From Pseudomonadota bacterium (GTDB lineage Bacteria > Pseudomonadota > Gammaproteobacteria > Steroidobacterales > Steroidobacteraceae): a stretch of DNA of 64,000 nucleotides. Numbering within the stretch: position 1 is the first letter of the stretch; each line of letters begins with the position of its first letter. The notes beneath the pieces are model-generated. The model was not told the DNA's origin, made no database searches, and saw only the letters and a list, made by a program, of their open reading frames with translations. Of this stretch, positions 36,673 to 44,508 are shown one piece after another. Location of the stretch: NCBI GenBank assembly GCA_025356075.1, contig JANXUT010000088.1:18592-82591 (forward strand). Reading direction: 5' to 3'. The translations under genes were made by a program, and so were the position numbers.

Positions 36673-37996
36673 CAGGCCTGTCCCAACGTTGATGATTCAA
36701 ACATGTGTAACCAGCTGAGATAGTGAAGGAAATGGTGCTTTCAGGCGTGTTAACGATTTCAACTCCAGATGCTGGCAATGTCGGCCCGGGAATAGCCGCC
36801 TGGAGCTTGGACGATGAACACGGGAAAGCTGGTCTTTGCGCAGCTCATGGGGCATTTGCCGCCGATGGCATTCGAGCGGTGCGTTGCGCGGTACGGCGGC
36901 AATCACAAGGTTCAAAGCTTCTCGTGCATGGACCAGTACCTGTGCATGGCGTTTGCGCAGCTGACATTTCGCGAGAGCCTGCGGAACATCGAAGCGTGTT
37001 TGCGCTCGCAGACCGAGAAGCTCTACCACATGGGTATCCGCGGCCAGGTCTCGCGCAATACGCTGGCCAACGCGAACGCGACGCGGGACTGGCGGATCTA
37101 TGCCGACTTCGCGCAGCGCCTGATCGGTATCGCCCGCAAGCTGTATATCAACGAACCCTTTGGCGTCGACCTGGCCAACACGGCGTACGCCTTGGACTCG
37201 ACCACGATCGACTTGGCGCTCTCGCTGTTTCCGTGGGCGCCGTTTCGAACGACCAAGGCGGCGGTGAAGATGCACACGCTGCTCGATTTGCGCGGCAATA
37301 TCCCGAGTTTCATCCATATCAGCGACGGCAAGCTGCACGATGTGAACATCCTCGATCAGCTGATTCCGGAGGCCGGCGCCTTCTACGTCATGGACCGCGG
37401 CTACATCGATTTTCAGCGCTTGTACCGGCTGCATCAGGCGGGCAGCTTCTTCGTGACGCGTGCCAAGCGCAACATGGACGCGCAACGTCGCTATTCGCAC
37501 CCCACGGATCGATCCACGGGGGTCATGTTCGATCAGACGCTCGTGTTGCAGGGCTATCAGTCTTCGAGGGATTACCCAGATCCGTTTCGCGGCATTCGAT
37601 ACAAGGACCCCGAAACCAGCAAGCGCTTGCTGTTCATCACCAACAACACGGCGCTGCCCGCCTTGAGCATCTGCTCTCTGTACAAGGCCAGGTGGCAGGT
37701 CGAGCTCTTTTTTCGATGGATAAAAATGCATCTGCGCGTAAAGGCATTCTTCGGCACTTCGGAAAACGCAGTGAAGTCTCAAATCTGGATCGCCGTGTCG
37801 GTCTACGTGCTCGTCGCGATCATCAAGAAGCGCCTCAACCTCTCTCGCAGCCTGTACGAAATGCTACAGATTTTGAGCCTCAACCTGTTCGAGAAAACCC
37901 CGCTGGACATAGCGCTTTCGCGTATTCCGGTGGCCTCAGAATCGGATCAAGCCGGCAACCAGCTGATTCTCCTCTGAAAACGTTGGGACAGGCCTG
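36673..37996 (+). mobile_element. IS4-family insertion sequence, complete
   Basis: 1324 bp bounded by perfect 18-bp terminal inverted repeats CAGGCCTGTCCCAACGTT (36673-36690; complement 37979-37996) and flanked by 9-bp direct repeats. It contains one intact transposase gene in the orientation opposite to the host receptor gene. Intact ends, intact transposase and identical flanking duplications point to a recent, potentially mobile copy. Confidence 0.93.
36814..37977 (+). CDS. IS4-family DDE transposase
   Basis: 387 residues, intact. N-terminal DUF4372-like domain (KLVFAQLMGHLPPMAFERCVARYGGN ... SFSCMDQYLCMAFAQLTFRESLRNIEACL) followed by a DDE_Tnp_1 catalytic domain. The triad is Asp128 (YALDSTTID), Asp194 (YVMDRGYIDF) and Glu297 within the IS4 signature Y290-x2-R293-x3-E297-x6-K304. 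It cuts and joins at the 18-bp repeats. The stop codon lies 1 bp before the right terminal repeat, leaving almost no non-coding space. Confidence 0.95.
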   Translation: MNTGKLVFAQLMGHLPPMAFERCVARYGGNHKVQSFSCMDQYLCMAFAQLTFRESLRNIEACLRSQTEKLYHMGIRGQVSRNTLANANATRDWRIYADFAQRLIGIARKLYINEPFGVDLANTAYALDSTTIDLALSLFPWAPFRTTKAAVKMHTLLDLRGNIPSFIHISDGKLHDVNILDQLIPEAGAFYVMDRGYIDFQRLYRLHQAGSFFVTRAKRNMDAQRRYSHPTDRSTGVMFDQTLVLQGYQSSRDYPDPFRGIRYKDPETSKRLLFITNNTALPALSICSLYKARWQVELFFRWIKMHLRVKAFFGTSENAVKSQIWIAVSVYVLVAIIKKRLNLSRSLYEMLQILSLNLFEKTPLDIALSRIPVASESDQAGNQLILL

Positions 37997-38005
37997 CTCC
38001 AGCCC
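37997..38005. repeat. Target-site duplication, right copy
   Basis: CTCCAGCCC directly right of the IS, matching 36664-36672. Confidence 0.85.
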
Positions 38006-39812
38006 CTTGTTCTTGGCACTACCGGAGTTGCCGTTGATGCCAACCGGGCCGGTTGGGGTCTGAACAATTCCGAGGATCTGAACGTCCTTCCACTGGATGT
38101 AGAACGCCGCGAGGTCGATCGACAGGCGTCGATCGAAGAGGTTCGTGCGGAATCCCGCCTCATAGTTGCGGGTTGAGTCCGACAGGAACGACGGCGGGTT
38201 CGGCAGCGTCGGCGTGGGGATGTTTGGGCCGCCGGGGCGGAACCCCGTCGACACTCGCGCGTACAGCAGCGACTCATCGGTGATGTGCCAGCGCGGCGCG
38301 ATCGACCACGTGTGGCTGCTTTCCGACTGGTAGATCCCGGGGTAGGTGAAGTCAGGCCCGTAGAGGACGCAGCAAAAGAACGTCGTCTGCGATTCCTGCT
38401 TGGTGTTCGTGCTGCGGCCGCCAACCTCGATGTCGAATGCCCTCGAGAAGTGGTAGGTCACGTCGGCGAACACCGCCATTTCCTTGTAGTACGCCGATAT
38501 CCCGGCGCCCCCGAGTGGCGGTGCCAGGACGGAGTTGAAGTCGGCCGCGCTGCGTGGGTCGAAGGGCTGGTCGAGCAGCGAGGTCTCGCGCGTGAAGAAC
38601 ACTCCGCCCTGCCAGTCGAGCGGGTTGCCGAACAACGAGTTGCCAGGATTGGACGTGACCCGAAGTTCCTGATTGAACTTGTGGACGTACTCGAGTTGAC
38701 GGCCCGCGACGATGATCGGGCCACCGTAGACGATCGCTCCGAGATAGTCACCGTACGTAATTCCCGGCGCGAGGTTGCTGTCGGTGAGGTCGCTCGTAAA
38801 CCGCTCGCTGATCTGTCCGTAGCTAGTGGAGGACATCACCGTCGCCAGCGGGAACGCGTACTCGAGGTTGAGCGAGTAGTAATAGAGCCGGTCGTTGATG
38901 ATGTGCGGCGCGAGATAGTCGCGGTTCAGCCCATTGACGGGGGTGAACTGGTTTCCCGGCACCGAGTGCAACGGGTCTGCGGCACCAACGACCTCAACGC
39001 CGTTGTCGCCCTGGACGTTCAGCCCCTGGTTGAACGCCGTGAACCGGATCGTCAGCTGGTCGGTCGGCTTCACCAGCACCGATCCGCGCAGGCTGTATTT
39101 GTTGCCGTGGTTGACGTCGGTCTGGCCGGTGGACGAGTGGTCGATCCAGCCCGGCAGGTTTTCCTCGACGGCGCTGATGCGGATCGCCGCCCTGTTGCCC
39201 CAGAACGGCAGGTTGATCAGGCCCTTCGCGTAGTCGGCCGCCTGGCCGTCGTGAACGACCTCGCCACCGAGGCTGACAGCGCCTTCGACCTTCGTTAGGT
39301 CCGGAAGATTGGTCACGTACTTGATCAAGCCGCCCTCGGCGGCAGCGCCGTACAAGGTCCCCTGCGGCCCGCGCAGCACCTCGACGCGCTTGAGGTCATA
39401 GGTGTCGATGTTGGCACTGAAGAACGACCCGTCCGCCTGCGCGCCCGACATGAAGAACGGGATGTCGTCGACGGTGGTCGCGACCGTCGCGCCGACGCTG
39501 CCGACGTTCTGGCCGCGCAGGATGACGCGGTTGGTGCCGGCGTCGATCGCCTCGAAGGACAGGCCCGGAATCTGAGCCGCGAAATCGAGGAAGCTCGTTT
39601 CGTGGCGCCGCGTCAGCTCATCGCCATCGACGGCGGTGATGCTCATCGCGACGTCGTGGAGCTTTTCCTCGCGCTTGGTCGCAGTGACGACAACCTCATC
39701 GAGTGAGGCGATCGACCCGGCGGCCTGCTGCGCATGCGCGACGCCGGTGGTCAGCAACGCTCCCGCGGCGGCGGTGGCGACCGTGGCTAATTCCGAAACG
39801 ACGGATCTTCAT

Positions 39813-40298
39813 CGTCTGCTCCCCTTAGAGAATCTTGCGGCTGGTCAATACGTGGTCGACAGCCGCGGCTGCAGGGTCGTCGCTCGGTCACCCGAGGCAC
39901 GACAGCTTCTGCCAGCGCAGCACGTACGCGGATGCGCCTCGTCAGCATTGCCGGTCCGAAGTACCCCATCGGCCGGAAGACGACGCGCCGCGTTTCTTCA
40001 AACGGTAATCTATTTCGGAGTATCCGCAATAGCAACAACTTTCTATATCGGCCAACGTGACCACCAAAGCGTGGCTTTTTATCCACTACCCCATTAGCAG
40101 GTTGCTGAAAAAGGCTTTGGCAACCATGAATTCTGTGATCATTCATTCATCAAGTACTTGTTTTATAGCTGTTTCAATTGTTGGAATTGGCAGTTAGTGG
40201 CCATCAAAACTCCTTTTTCAGCAACCTGCTAGTGGCGACTTTGGTTCGCAGCGTGGCAAGAGCGCGAGCCGCAACAGGGTCAAGTCCTCACGGGCTGC
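39813..40298. other. Non-coding junction between the receptor gene and the integrated element
   Basis: 486 bp with no credible gene. It holds the Shine-Dalgarno site of the broken receptor gene at its left end, an increasingly A/T-rich stretch from about 40000, and the 137-bp MITE-like element at 40095-40231. No tRNA gene or tRNA-Lys att repeat is visible here, although this is where the left end of the integrated element should be. Confidence 0.6.
40095..40231. mobile_element. MITE-like element with 20-bp perfect terminal inverted repeats
   Basis: TAGCAGGTTGCTGAAAAAGG at 40095-40114 is repeated as its exact complement at 40212-40231. The 97 bp between are A/T-rich, without an ORF, in a GC-rich genome. 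Perfect long terminal repeats around a short non-coding core are the form of a non-autonomous transposon. Target duplication is not certain (the repeats border TTAG/CTAG-like sequence). No transposase with matching ends is in the window. Confidence 0.75.
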
Positions 40299-40958
40299 AT
40301 GATGCATCGACTCGCGCCGCCGACGCAGCGAAAGCTCATGGCTTCGGATGTGCATCTGAAGCAAATCGATCGAGCAGTGCTGCTCGCGCTTCACGCGCAT
40401 GCCGACAATCGCACAGGGCTGGCGTACCCGAGCCAGCGAACAATTGCGCGGCTCACAGGCTACTGCGAGAGGGCCGTCCGCAATTCTGTTCTCCGCTTGG
40501 AACGAGAGCGCTGGATCGAGCGCGACCGGAACGCCGGCGCGGGCCGCCGCTCGCGCCTTACCCGGTACTGGCTGACCGTCCCGGCGTACGCCTTGTCGCC
40601 AATGACATGCGGCACGCAGGGTGCCGTTTCTCCGTACACCGAACATGCGGCACCCAGCGTGCCGCTTCTCAGCAGCGCGAGATGCGGCATGCGCGAACAC
40701 GACATGCGGCACGTGGGGCCACAAGATGCGGCACCCAGCGTGCCGCCCAACTCTCTTGAACTCCAAGGAACTCTCAGTTCCCCTTCTCCTCCGGCACGAT
40801 CAATCAATCGTTCTTCGCTGCGTCTTCGTTCCACCCGGAGCCCGGAGCGAGTTAAAGACTCGCTTTCGGAGCTGAGAAGAGCGAACCCGAGAGCCGCACA
40901 AACGATCACGGAGATCGCGGCCAAGCTCCGCGTCCGCTGGGAGCGGGGCACGGCATGA
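40299..40958 (+). CDS. HTH-domain replication initiator-like protein (lambda O-like plan)
   Basis: 219 residues. Residues ~20-85 form a winged-helix/HTH_36 domain (IDRAVLLALHAHADNRTGLAYPSQRTIARLTGYCERAVRNSVLRLERERWIERDRN), common in phage and plasmid initiators. The middle (~100-150) is low-complexity and is encoded by a direct-repeat array that looks like iterons, as in the lambda O gene whose coding sequence contains the origin. The C-terminus is basic (LRRANPRAAQTITEIAAKLRVRWE). ATG at 40299; an ATG at 40338 (MASDVHLKQ) is an alternative. The stop overlaps the next start (ATGA). No DnaC-like loader gene follows. Confidence 0.68.
   Translation: MMHRLAPPTQRKLMASDVHLKQIDRAVLLALHAHADNRTGLAYPSQRTIARLTGYCERAVRNSVLRLERERWIERDRNAGAGRRSRLTRYWLTVPAYALSPMTCGTQGAVSPYTEHAAPSVPLLSSARCGMREHDMRHVGPQDAAPSVPPNSLELQGTLSSPSPPARSINRSSLRLRSTRSPERVKDSLSELRRANPRAAQTITEIAAKLRVRWERGTA
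40607..40745 (+). repeat. Iteron-like direct repeats, candidate replication origin
   Basis: Five copies begin ATGCGGCA at about 40607, 40645, 40682, 40704 and 40726. Two are identical over 20 bp (ATGCGGCACCCAGCGTGCCG, 40645 and 40726), one differs slightly (40607) and two are partial. Spacing is ~38, 37, 22 and 22 bp. Each full unit contains GCGGCAC and its complement GTGCCGC around a 5-bp centre. The array lies inside the initiator gene. Confidence 0.7.
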
Positions 40959-41158
40959 GGCGACCCGCCCGCGACCCGATGGCCGCTGTCCAGCCGCGTC
41001 CTTGGCCTCTGCGGCTACTCCCACCCGGCCCTAGAACGCTCAGGGAGCCCGCTACGCGGCGCACGGGCTGGGTGCGCCGAGCACTCACGGCTAGGGCGAC
41101 ACTCATCGCCATCGTTGTCGTGCTCGTCCTCGTCGAGATCGCGGTGTTGGTCGCATGA
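40955..41158 (+). CDS. Small single-pass membrane protein, unknown
   Basis: 67 residues: a basic Arg/Pro-rich N-terminal half (RPARDP, PRPWPLRLLPPGPRTL) and a hydrophobic C-terminal helix (TLIAIVVVLVLVEIAVLVA). It would be a C-terminally anchored inner membrane peptide. I recognise no family. Its ATG overlaps the initiator stop and its stop overlaps the next ATG (ATGA on both sides), which supports translation as part of the element's operon. Confidence 0.55.
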   Translation: MRRPARDPMAAVQPRPWPLRLLPPGPRTLREPATRRTGWVRRALTARATLIAIVVVLVLVEIAVLVA

Positions 41159-41379
41159 GCGACTGCCGCCGTGCCCGGCAGCGTGCCTTCGTGAGTGCTC
41201 AGCGTCGAGCAATGCTCGCCGCGATCACCGCGCCCGACTTCACGAGGCTAGATTCCGCAGCGGCCGTCCGCCGCGTGCGCGAGCTGCACTGCGCGGGCGT
41301 CTCGGCCCCGACCATCGCGACGCTGACCGGCTGGAGCGAGTCGGACGTGTGCTGCGTCCTCGAAGGCAGGACGTCGTGA
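41155..41379 (+). CDS. Small helix-turn-helix-like protein, unknown
   Basis: 74 residues. The C-terminal part (AVRRVRELHCAGVSAPTIATLTGWSESDVCCVLEGR) has the length and spacing of a small helix-turn-helix resembling those of phage regulators or excisionases, but similarity is weak. Two adjacent cysteines (VCCV) near the end. The start overlaps the upstream stop and its own TGA overlaps the GTG of the integrase (GTGA). Position directly before the integrase would fit a recombination directionality or regulatory factor; this is inference. Confidence 0.55.
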   Translation: MSDCRRARQRAFVSAQRRAMLAAITAPDFTRLDSAAAVRRVRELHCAGVSAPTIATLTGWSESDVCCVLEGRTS

Positions 41380-42353
41380 CGCGAACCCGCACGCTCCGAG
41401 CCCACCGACGCCCACCGGGACGCCGCATCCGCTTCGCCGTGTGGGCCGACCAGTACCAGCGCGAGCACATGGCCGAGCGGATGATGGCGCGCTCCAGCAT
41501 CGCGATCTTTTCGTGCTCGCTGCGAAAGCACCTCGTCCCGGCATTCGGCGCTCGCTGGCTCAACGAGATCGACGTCGCGTCCGTGCAGCGTCTTGTCGGC
41601 AAGCTCACCGACGCCGGGCTCGCTCGCGAGACCATCGCGGGCGTCGTCGGCCTGCTGCGGCGGATGCAGGCGCAGGCCCGGCTCGCGGGCTACTCGGCTC
41701 AGACCATCGCCGCCCGCACGGTGCGCCTGCCGGGTCGGAACCGAATGCGGCCCGACGCGCGCTGCTTCACGGCCGAGGAGTCCGAGCGAATCATCGCCGC
41801 CGCACCGCAGCCGTGGGGCACTTACTTCGCGATCCTCGCCTACGCAGGACTGCGGGGCGGAGAAGGCCTCGGACTCGAATGGCCGCACGTGGACTTCGAG
41901 AAGCGGGTGCTGCGCATCCGTCAGCAAGCCATGCTCGGCCAGCTCGCCGAGCTCAAATCGGCCACCTGCCGCGCCGACCTCCCGCTCTCCGAGCCGCTCA
42001 CAGCGCTCCTCGCGGCCTATCGCGCCGAGTGGAGCCCCAACCCCCGGGGGCTACTGTTCGCGACCGCTACGGGCCGCCCGCATTGGGCCAGCACCGTGCG
42101 CAAGCGCCACCTTTCGCCGCTTCTGAAACGACTCGGCCTGCCGCACGGCGGGCTCCACGCCTTTCGCCACGGCTGCGCCTCGGCGATGGCGAACGGCGGC
42201 GTCCCGTTGCCGATCGTCCAGAAGCTCATGCGGCACTCGAAAATCGACATCACGTCTCGCTATCTGCACACCACGCCCGAGGGCGAACGGCAGGCGGCCG
42301 AGTTCATGGCGAATCTACTGAGCAGGGACAACCGCGGCAAAAACGGCACGTGA
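41376..42353 (+). CDS. Tyrosine recombinase / phage-type integrase
   Basis: 325 residues. N-terminal core-binding SAM-like domain (HMAERMMARSSIAIFSCSLRKHLVPAFGARWLNEIDVASVQRLVGKL), then the catalytic domain: first Arg in AYAGLRGGEGLGLEW, HxxR in LHAFRHGCAS, His in LMRHSKI and the nucleophile Tyr in ITSRYLHTT. The catalytic set looks complete. It would integrate and excise the element; the tRNA-Lys 3' fragment at 46597 is the probable attachment scar. GTG start at 41376 overlaps the upstream TGA, so it is part of a compact operon rather than an independent gene at the element edge, which is unusual. Confidence 0.9.
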   Translation: MTRTRTLRAHRRPPGRRIRFAVWADQYQREHMAERMMARSSIAIFSCSLRKHLVPAFGARWLNEIDVASVQRLVGKLTDAGLARETIAGVVGLLRRMQAQARLAGYSAQTIAARTVRLPGRNRMRPDARCFTAEESERIIAAAPQPWGTYFAILAYAGLRGGEGLGLEWPHVDFEKRVLRIRQQAMLGQLAELKSATCRADLPLSEPLTALLAAYRAEWSPNPRGLLFATATGRPHWASTVRKRHLSPLLKRLGLPHGGLHAFRHGCASAMANGGVPLPIVQKLMRHSKIDITSRYLHTTPEGERQAAEFMANLLSRDNRGKNGT

Positions 42354-42421
42354 GCGCCGCAACCCCTGCATTTCACGGCGTGCCGGAAATGTCTCTTAAA
42401 CGAGGAACGTATAGGAAACCT

Positions 42422-42694
42422 ATGAACAGCCAACTCGATGACATCACTCGCCTCGGTGACCTGGGGGACTCGCTGTCGTGGGCCTACGAGCGAGCGCTGC
42501 GCGCCTACGCTCGTGCGCACCCCGAAGATGCCAAGCAGGTCCGCGATGCGCTCGAAAGCGGGACCCTCCGCTGGCGCATCGGCGTCGTCGGCGGCGGAGG
42601 CCGGTCGAGCGAAATCGTCGCGGAGGTGCTCGACCACTCGGACACCGCGCGGCTGATCGCGCGAATGTCCGTCACTCCGTTCGACCTCAACTGA
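42422..42694 (+). CDS. Small phage-type protein, unknown
   Basis: 90 residues (MNSQLDDITRLGDLGDSLSWAYERALRAYARAHPEDAKQVRDALESGTLRW ... GGGGRSSEIVAEVLDHSDTARLIARM). Mostly helical and acidic; no family recognised. AGGAA stands 6 nt before the ATG at 42422; an earlier in-frame ATG at 42386 lacks this. The next gene begins one base after its stop, so it is read as part of the capsid-side operon. Confidence 0.58.
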   Translation: MNSQLDDITRLGDLGDSLSWAYERALRAYARAHPEDAKQVRDALESGTLRWRIGVVGGGGRSSEIVAEVLDHSDTARLIARMSVTPFDLN

Positions 42695-42695
42695 C

Positions 42696-42983
42696 ATGCG
42701 CGGTAAGATCTTCGGGCGCGCGGTGCCTTTCCCTAGTGAGACACCTGTGGACGATGGACCGCGCGACGCGAGGACGCCTGCGCCCGATTGCCGCTTTCGA
42801 GACGTCAGCGGTATGCCGGATGCAACGGAACTCGTTAGACGAAAGCGATACCTCGACGAAGCTCTGCGAGACGCCGGCTTCAGTCGCTCGGACGCCAAAT
42901 TCGTCACCAGCCTCGCCACCGCGATCATCTTGCGGGGCGAAACATTCACGTGGGCGACGCCGACGCGCGCCCCGACCGATTAA
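42696..42983 (+). CDS. Small protein resembling the tail of HK97 prohead proteases, unknown
   Basis: 95 residues. The segment YLDEALRDAGFSRSDAKFVTSLATAII resembles the C-terminal 'LREAGFSRSEAKAL' element often found at the end of phage prohead proteases or in small proteins before capsid genes. The N-terminal half has no protease motifs. It could be a remnant or a scaffold-like protein. It starts one base after the preceding stop and ends 11 bp before the capsid ATG. Function is a guess from position. Confidence 0.52.
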   Translation: MRGKIFGRAVPFPSETPVDDGPRDARTPAPDCRFRDVSGMPDATELVRRKRYLDEALRDAGFSRSDAKFVTSLATAIILRGETFTWATPTRAPTD

Positions 42984-42994
42984 GGAAGCAAGTC

Positions 42995-44122
42995 ATGGAC
43001 CCGATTTTGCAGGCTATTGAAGCCTCGAATCGCGCCTTCGCGGAATTCAAAGCGTCGCAGGAGTCGCGCCTCGATGCGCTCGAGCGGCGCGAAGCCAAGG
43101 AGTACAACCGCCCTCGAAACGGCGGCGTGCTCGACGTCGATCCGGCCTCGCCCGACATCAAGGCTTTCTCGCGGTATTTGCGAACAGGCGACTCGACGCA
43201 ACTCAAGTCGCTCGACATCACGAACGCCGCCGAGGGTGGCTATGCGGTACCAAAGCAGATCGATGCCGCGATTGAGTCGCTCATCCTCGCGCAGAGCCCG
43301 ATCCGGGCGAACGCGAACGTCGTGCAGACCGTTACCGGCGATTTCCACAAGCTGGTGTCGCTACTCGGGTTTCAGGCCAGCTGGGTCGCCGAGGCTGCTG
43401 CGCGCCCTGAGACGACGGCAGGCACCTTCGCGGACGTCGCGCCGCCGAGCGGTGATCTGTACGCGAACCCGATGGCATCGCAGCAGATGGTGGATGACGC
43501 TTTTTTCAACGTGCAGTCGTGGCTTACCGCAACGGTAGCTGACGCGTTCGTCGAGAAGGAATCAGCCGCGTTTATCACTGGGACGGGCACGAACCAGCCC
43601 AAGGGATTCCTGAACTACACGAACGTCACCACCGATGACACGAGCCGAGCGTTCGGCCAGCTTCAGTACATCCCGACCGGTGCGGCGGGTGCGTTCGCAA
43701 CGGTGAGCGCTACCGTATCGCCGTTTGACGTGCTCAACACCTGCGTGGCATCGATGAAGGTCGGCTACCGGTCAGGGTGCAAGTGGTACATGTCGCCGGG
43801 CACGCTGGCGGTGCTTGCCAACGTCAAGGACACTATCGGCCGGCAGATCCTGATCCCGTCAGTGACGGCCGGCACGCCGCCGATGCTGGTCGGGTATCCG
43901 GTTGTCGAATGCGAGCACATGCCCGCCGTCGCTGCCAATTCTCTCTCGATTGCGTTCGCGAACATGACCCGCGCATACCTGATCAGCGACCGCATCGGAA
44001 CGCGAGTGCTGGTTGATCCGTTCTCAAATAAGCCGTTCATCGGCTACTACTGCACGCGTCGAACGGGCGGTGCGGTGCAGAACTCGCAGGCCATCAAGCT
44101 CATCAAGTTCTCAGTATCCTGA
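42995..44122 (+). CDS. HK97-family major capsid protein
   Basis: 375 residues. A short N-terminal coiled coil (~residues 1-38) corresponds to a reduced delta/scaffold domain, followed by the HK97 fold: GGYAVPKQIDAAIESLILAQSPIRANANVV, ASWVAEAAARPETTAGTFADV, NPMASQQMVDDAFFNVQSWLTATVADAFVEKESAAFITGTGTNQPKGFL and the C-terminal VGYPVVECEHMP ... RTGGAVQNSQAIKLIKFS. AGGAAG before the ATG at 42995 fixes the start. There is no portal, terminase or maturation protease gene beside it, so the protein would need a helper phage to form a DNA-filled head. Confidence 0.9.
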   Translation: MDPILQAIEASNRAFAEFKASQESRLDALERREAKEYNRPRNGGVLDVDPASPDIKAFSRYLRTGDSTQLKSLDITNAAEGGYAVPKQIDAAIESLILAQSPIRANANVVQTVTGDFHKLVSLLGFQASWVAEAAARPETTAGTFADVAPPSGDLYANPMASQQMVDDAFFNVQSWLTATVADAFVEKESAAFITGTGTNQPKGFLNYTNVTTDDTSRAFGQLQYIPTGAAGAFATVSATVSPFDVLNTCVASMKVGYRSGCKWYMSPGTLAVLANVKDTIGRQILIPSVTAGTPPMLVGYPVVECEHMPAVAANSLSIAFANMTRAYLISDRIGTRVLVDPFSNKPFIGYYCTRRTGGAVQNSQAIKLIKFSVS

Positions 44123-44137
44123 GTACCAGCCGAGCGG

Positions 44138-44165
44138 CCCCGGCAGCGCCTACTGGCTGCCGGGG
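44138..44165 (+). terminator. Possible terminator hairpin after the capsid gene
   Basis: 9-bp perfect stem CCCCGGCAG / CTGCCGGGG (44138-44146, 44157-44165) with a 10-nt loop, 15 bp after the capsid stop. No T-tract follows, so it may be a factor-dependent stop or an mRNA-stabilising hairpin. Confidence 0.45.
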
Positions 44166-44508
44166 TCGCTAGTCTCGCGCGAGGCGGTCTTGTGCCGGGT
44201 AGGGGGGCCTCAATCTCTAATCGCAGGCCGATGGAAAGCGCGCGTGTGTCGCTTTACGCGCGCCAGCGAAATTGGGTAGGTGGGTAATGCGCGCCGAGCC
44301 TGACAGTCAACCGGCGATCTCGGCACTGCGCTTAAGCGTCGAGTCTTACTTCTCGGTCGACAAAACGGTCGGAGCTGTGTGAATCTAAAGGGAACTAGTT
44401 GACGCTCCGCGCGCGAAGGAACGCAGCGCCCCGATCCGCAGAAGAGCGTGCTAAGCTCGCGGCGCGCGCGGTGGCGCGGATTGAAAGTCTCGGGGCAAAC
44501 GATCATCC
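44166..44508. other. Intergenic region between capsid gene and the cargo cassette
   Basis: 343 bp with no credible gene, lower GC than the chromosome. A TTGACG near 44399 is a possible -35 element for the cassette but no good -10 follows at the normal distance. This break and the hairpin before it suggest the cassette is transcribed separately from the phage-type genes. Confidence 0.5.

Larger units (their letters stand above)
36196..39812 (-). pseudogene. TonB-dependent receptor gene broken by an IS4-family insertion and a frameshift
   Basis: The N-terminal part (to 37997) holds LDEVVVTATKREE, the plug (VILRGQNVGSVG, VDDIPFF, DLKRVEVLRGPQGTLYGAAAEGG) and most of the barrel up to GSAKNKGLE. 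The C-terminal part (36672-36196) continues GLEWNFQLRPFNGMTLG and ends LQLGVKF. Removing the 1324-bp insertion and one 9-bp target copy joins them in frame: 2229 bp from 39757 is exactly 743 codons including the stop. The start is also damaged: GGAG and an ATG at 39812 encode MKIRRFGIS, but one extra base near 39785 throws the rest of the signal peptide (TVATAAAGALLTTGVAHAQQ) out of frame. Two independent lesions suggest a non-functional gene. Confidence 0.9.

Noticed and set aside
37997..39757. Functional receptor starting at the TTG at 39757
   Set aside because: It would begin in the middle of the signal peptide, and the barrel is cut by the IS; the well-placed ATG and ribosome site are at 39812 in another frame.
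40607..40745. CRISPR array
   Set aside because: Repeats are short, unevenly spaced and lie within a coding gene; no cas genes and no uniform spacers.
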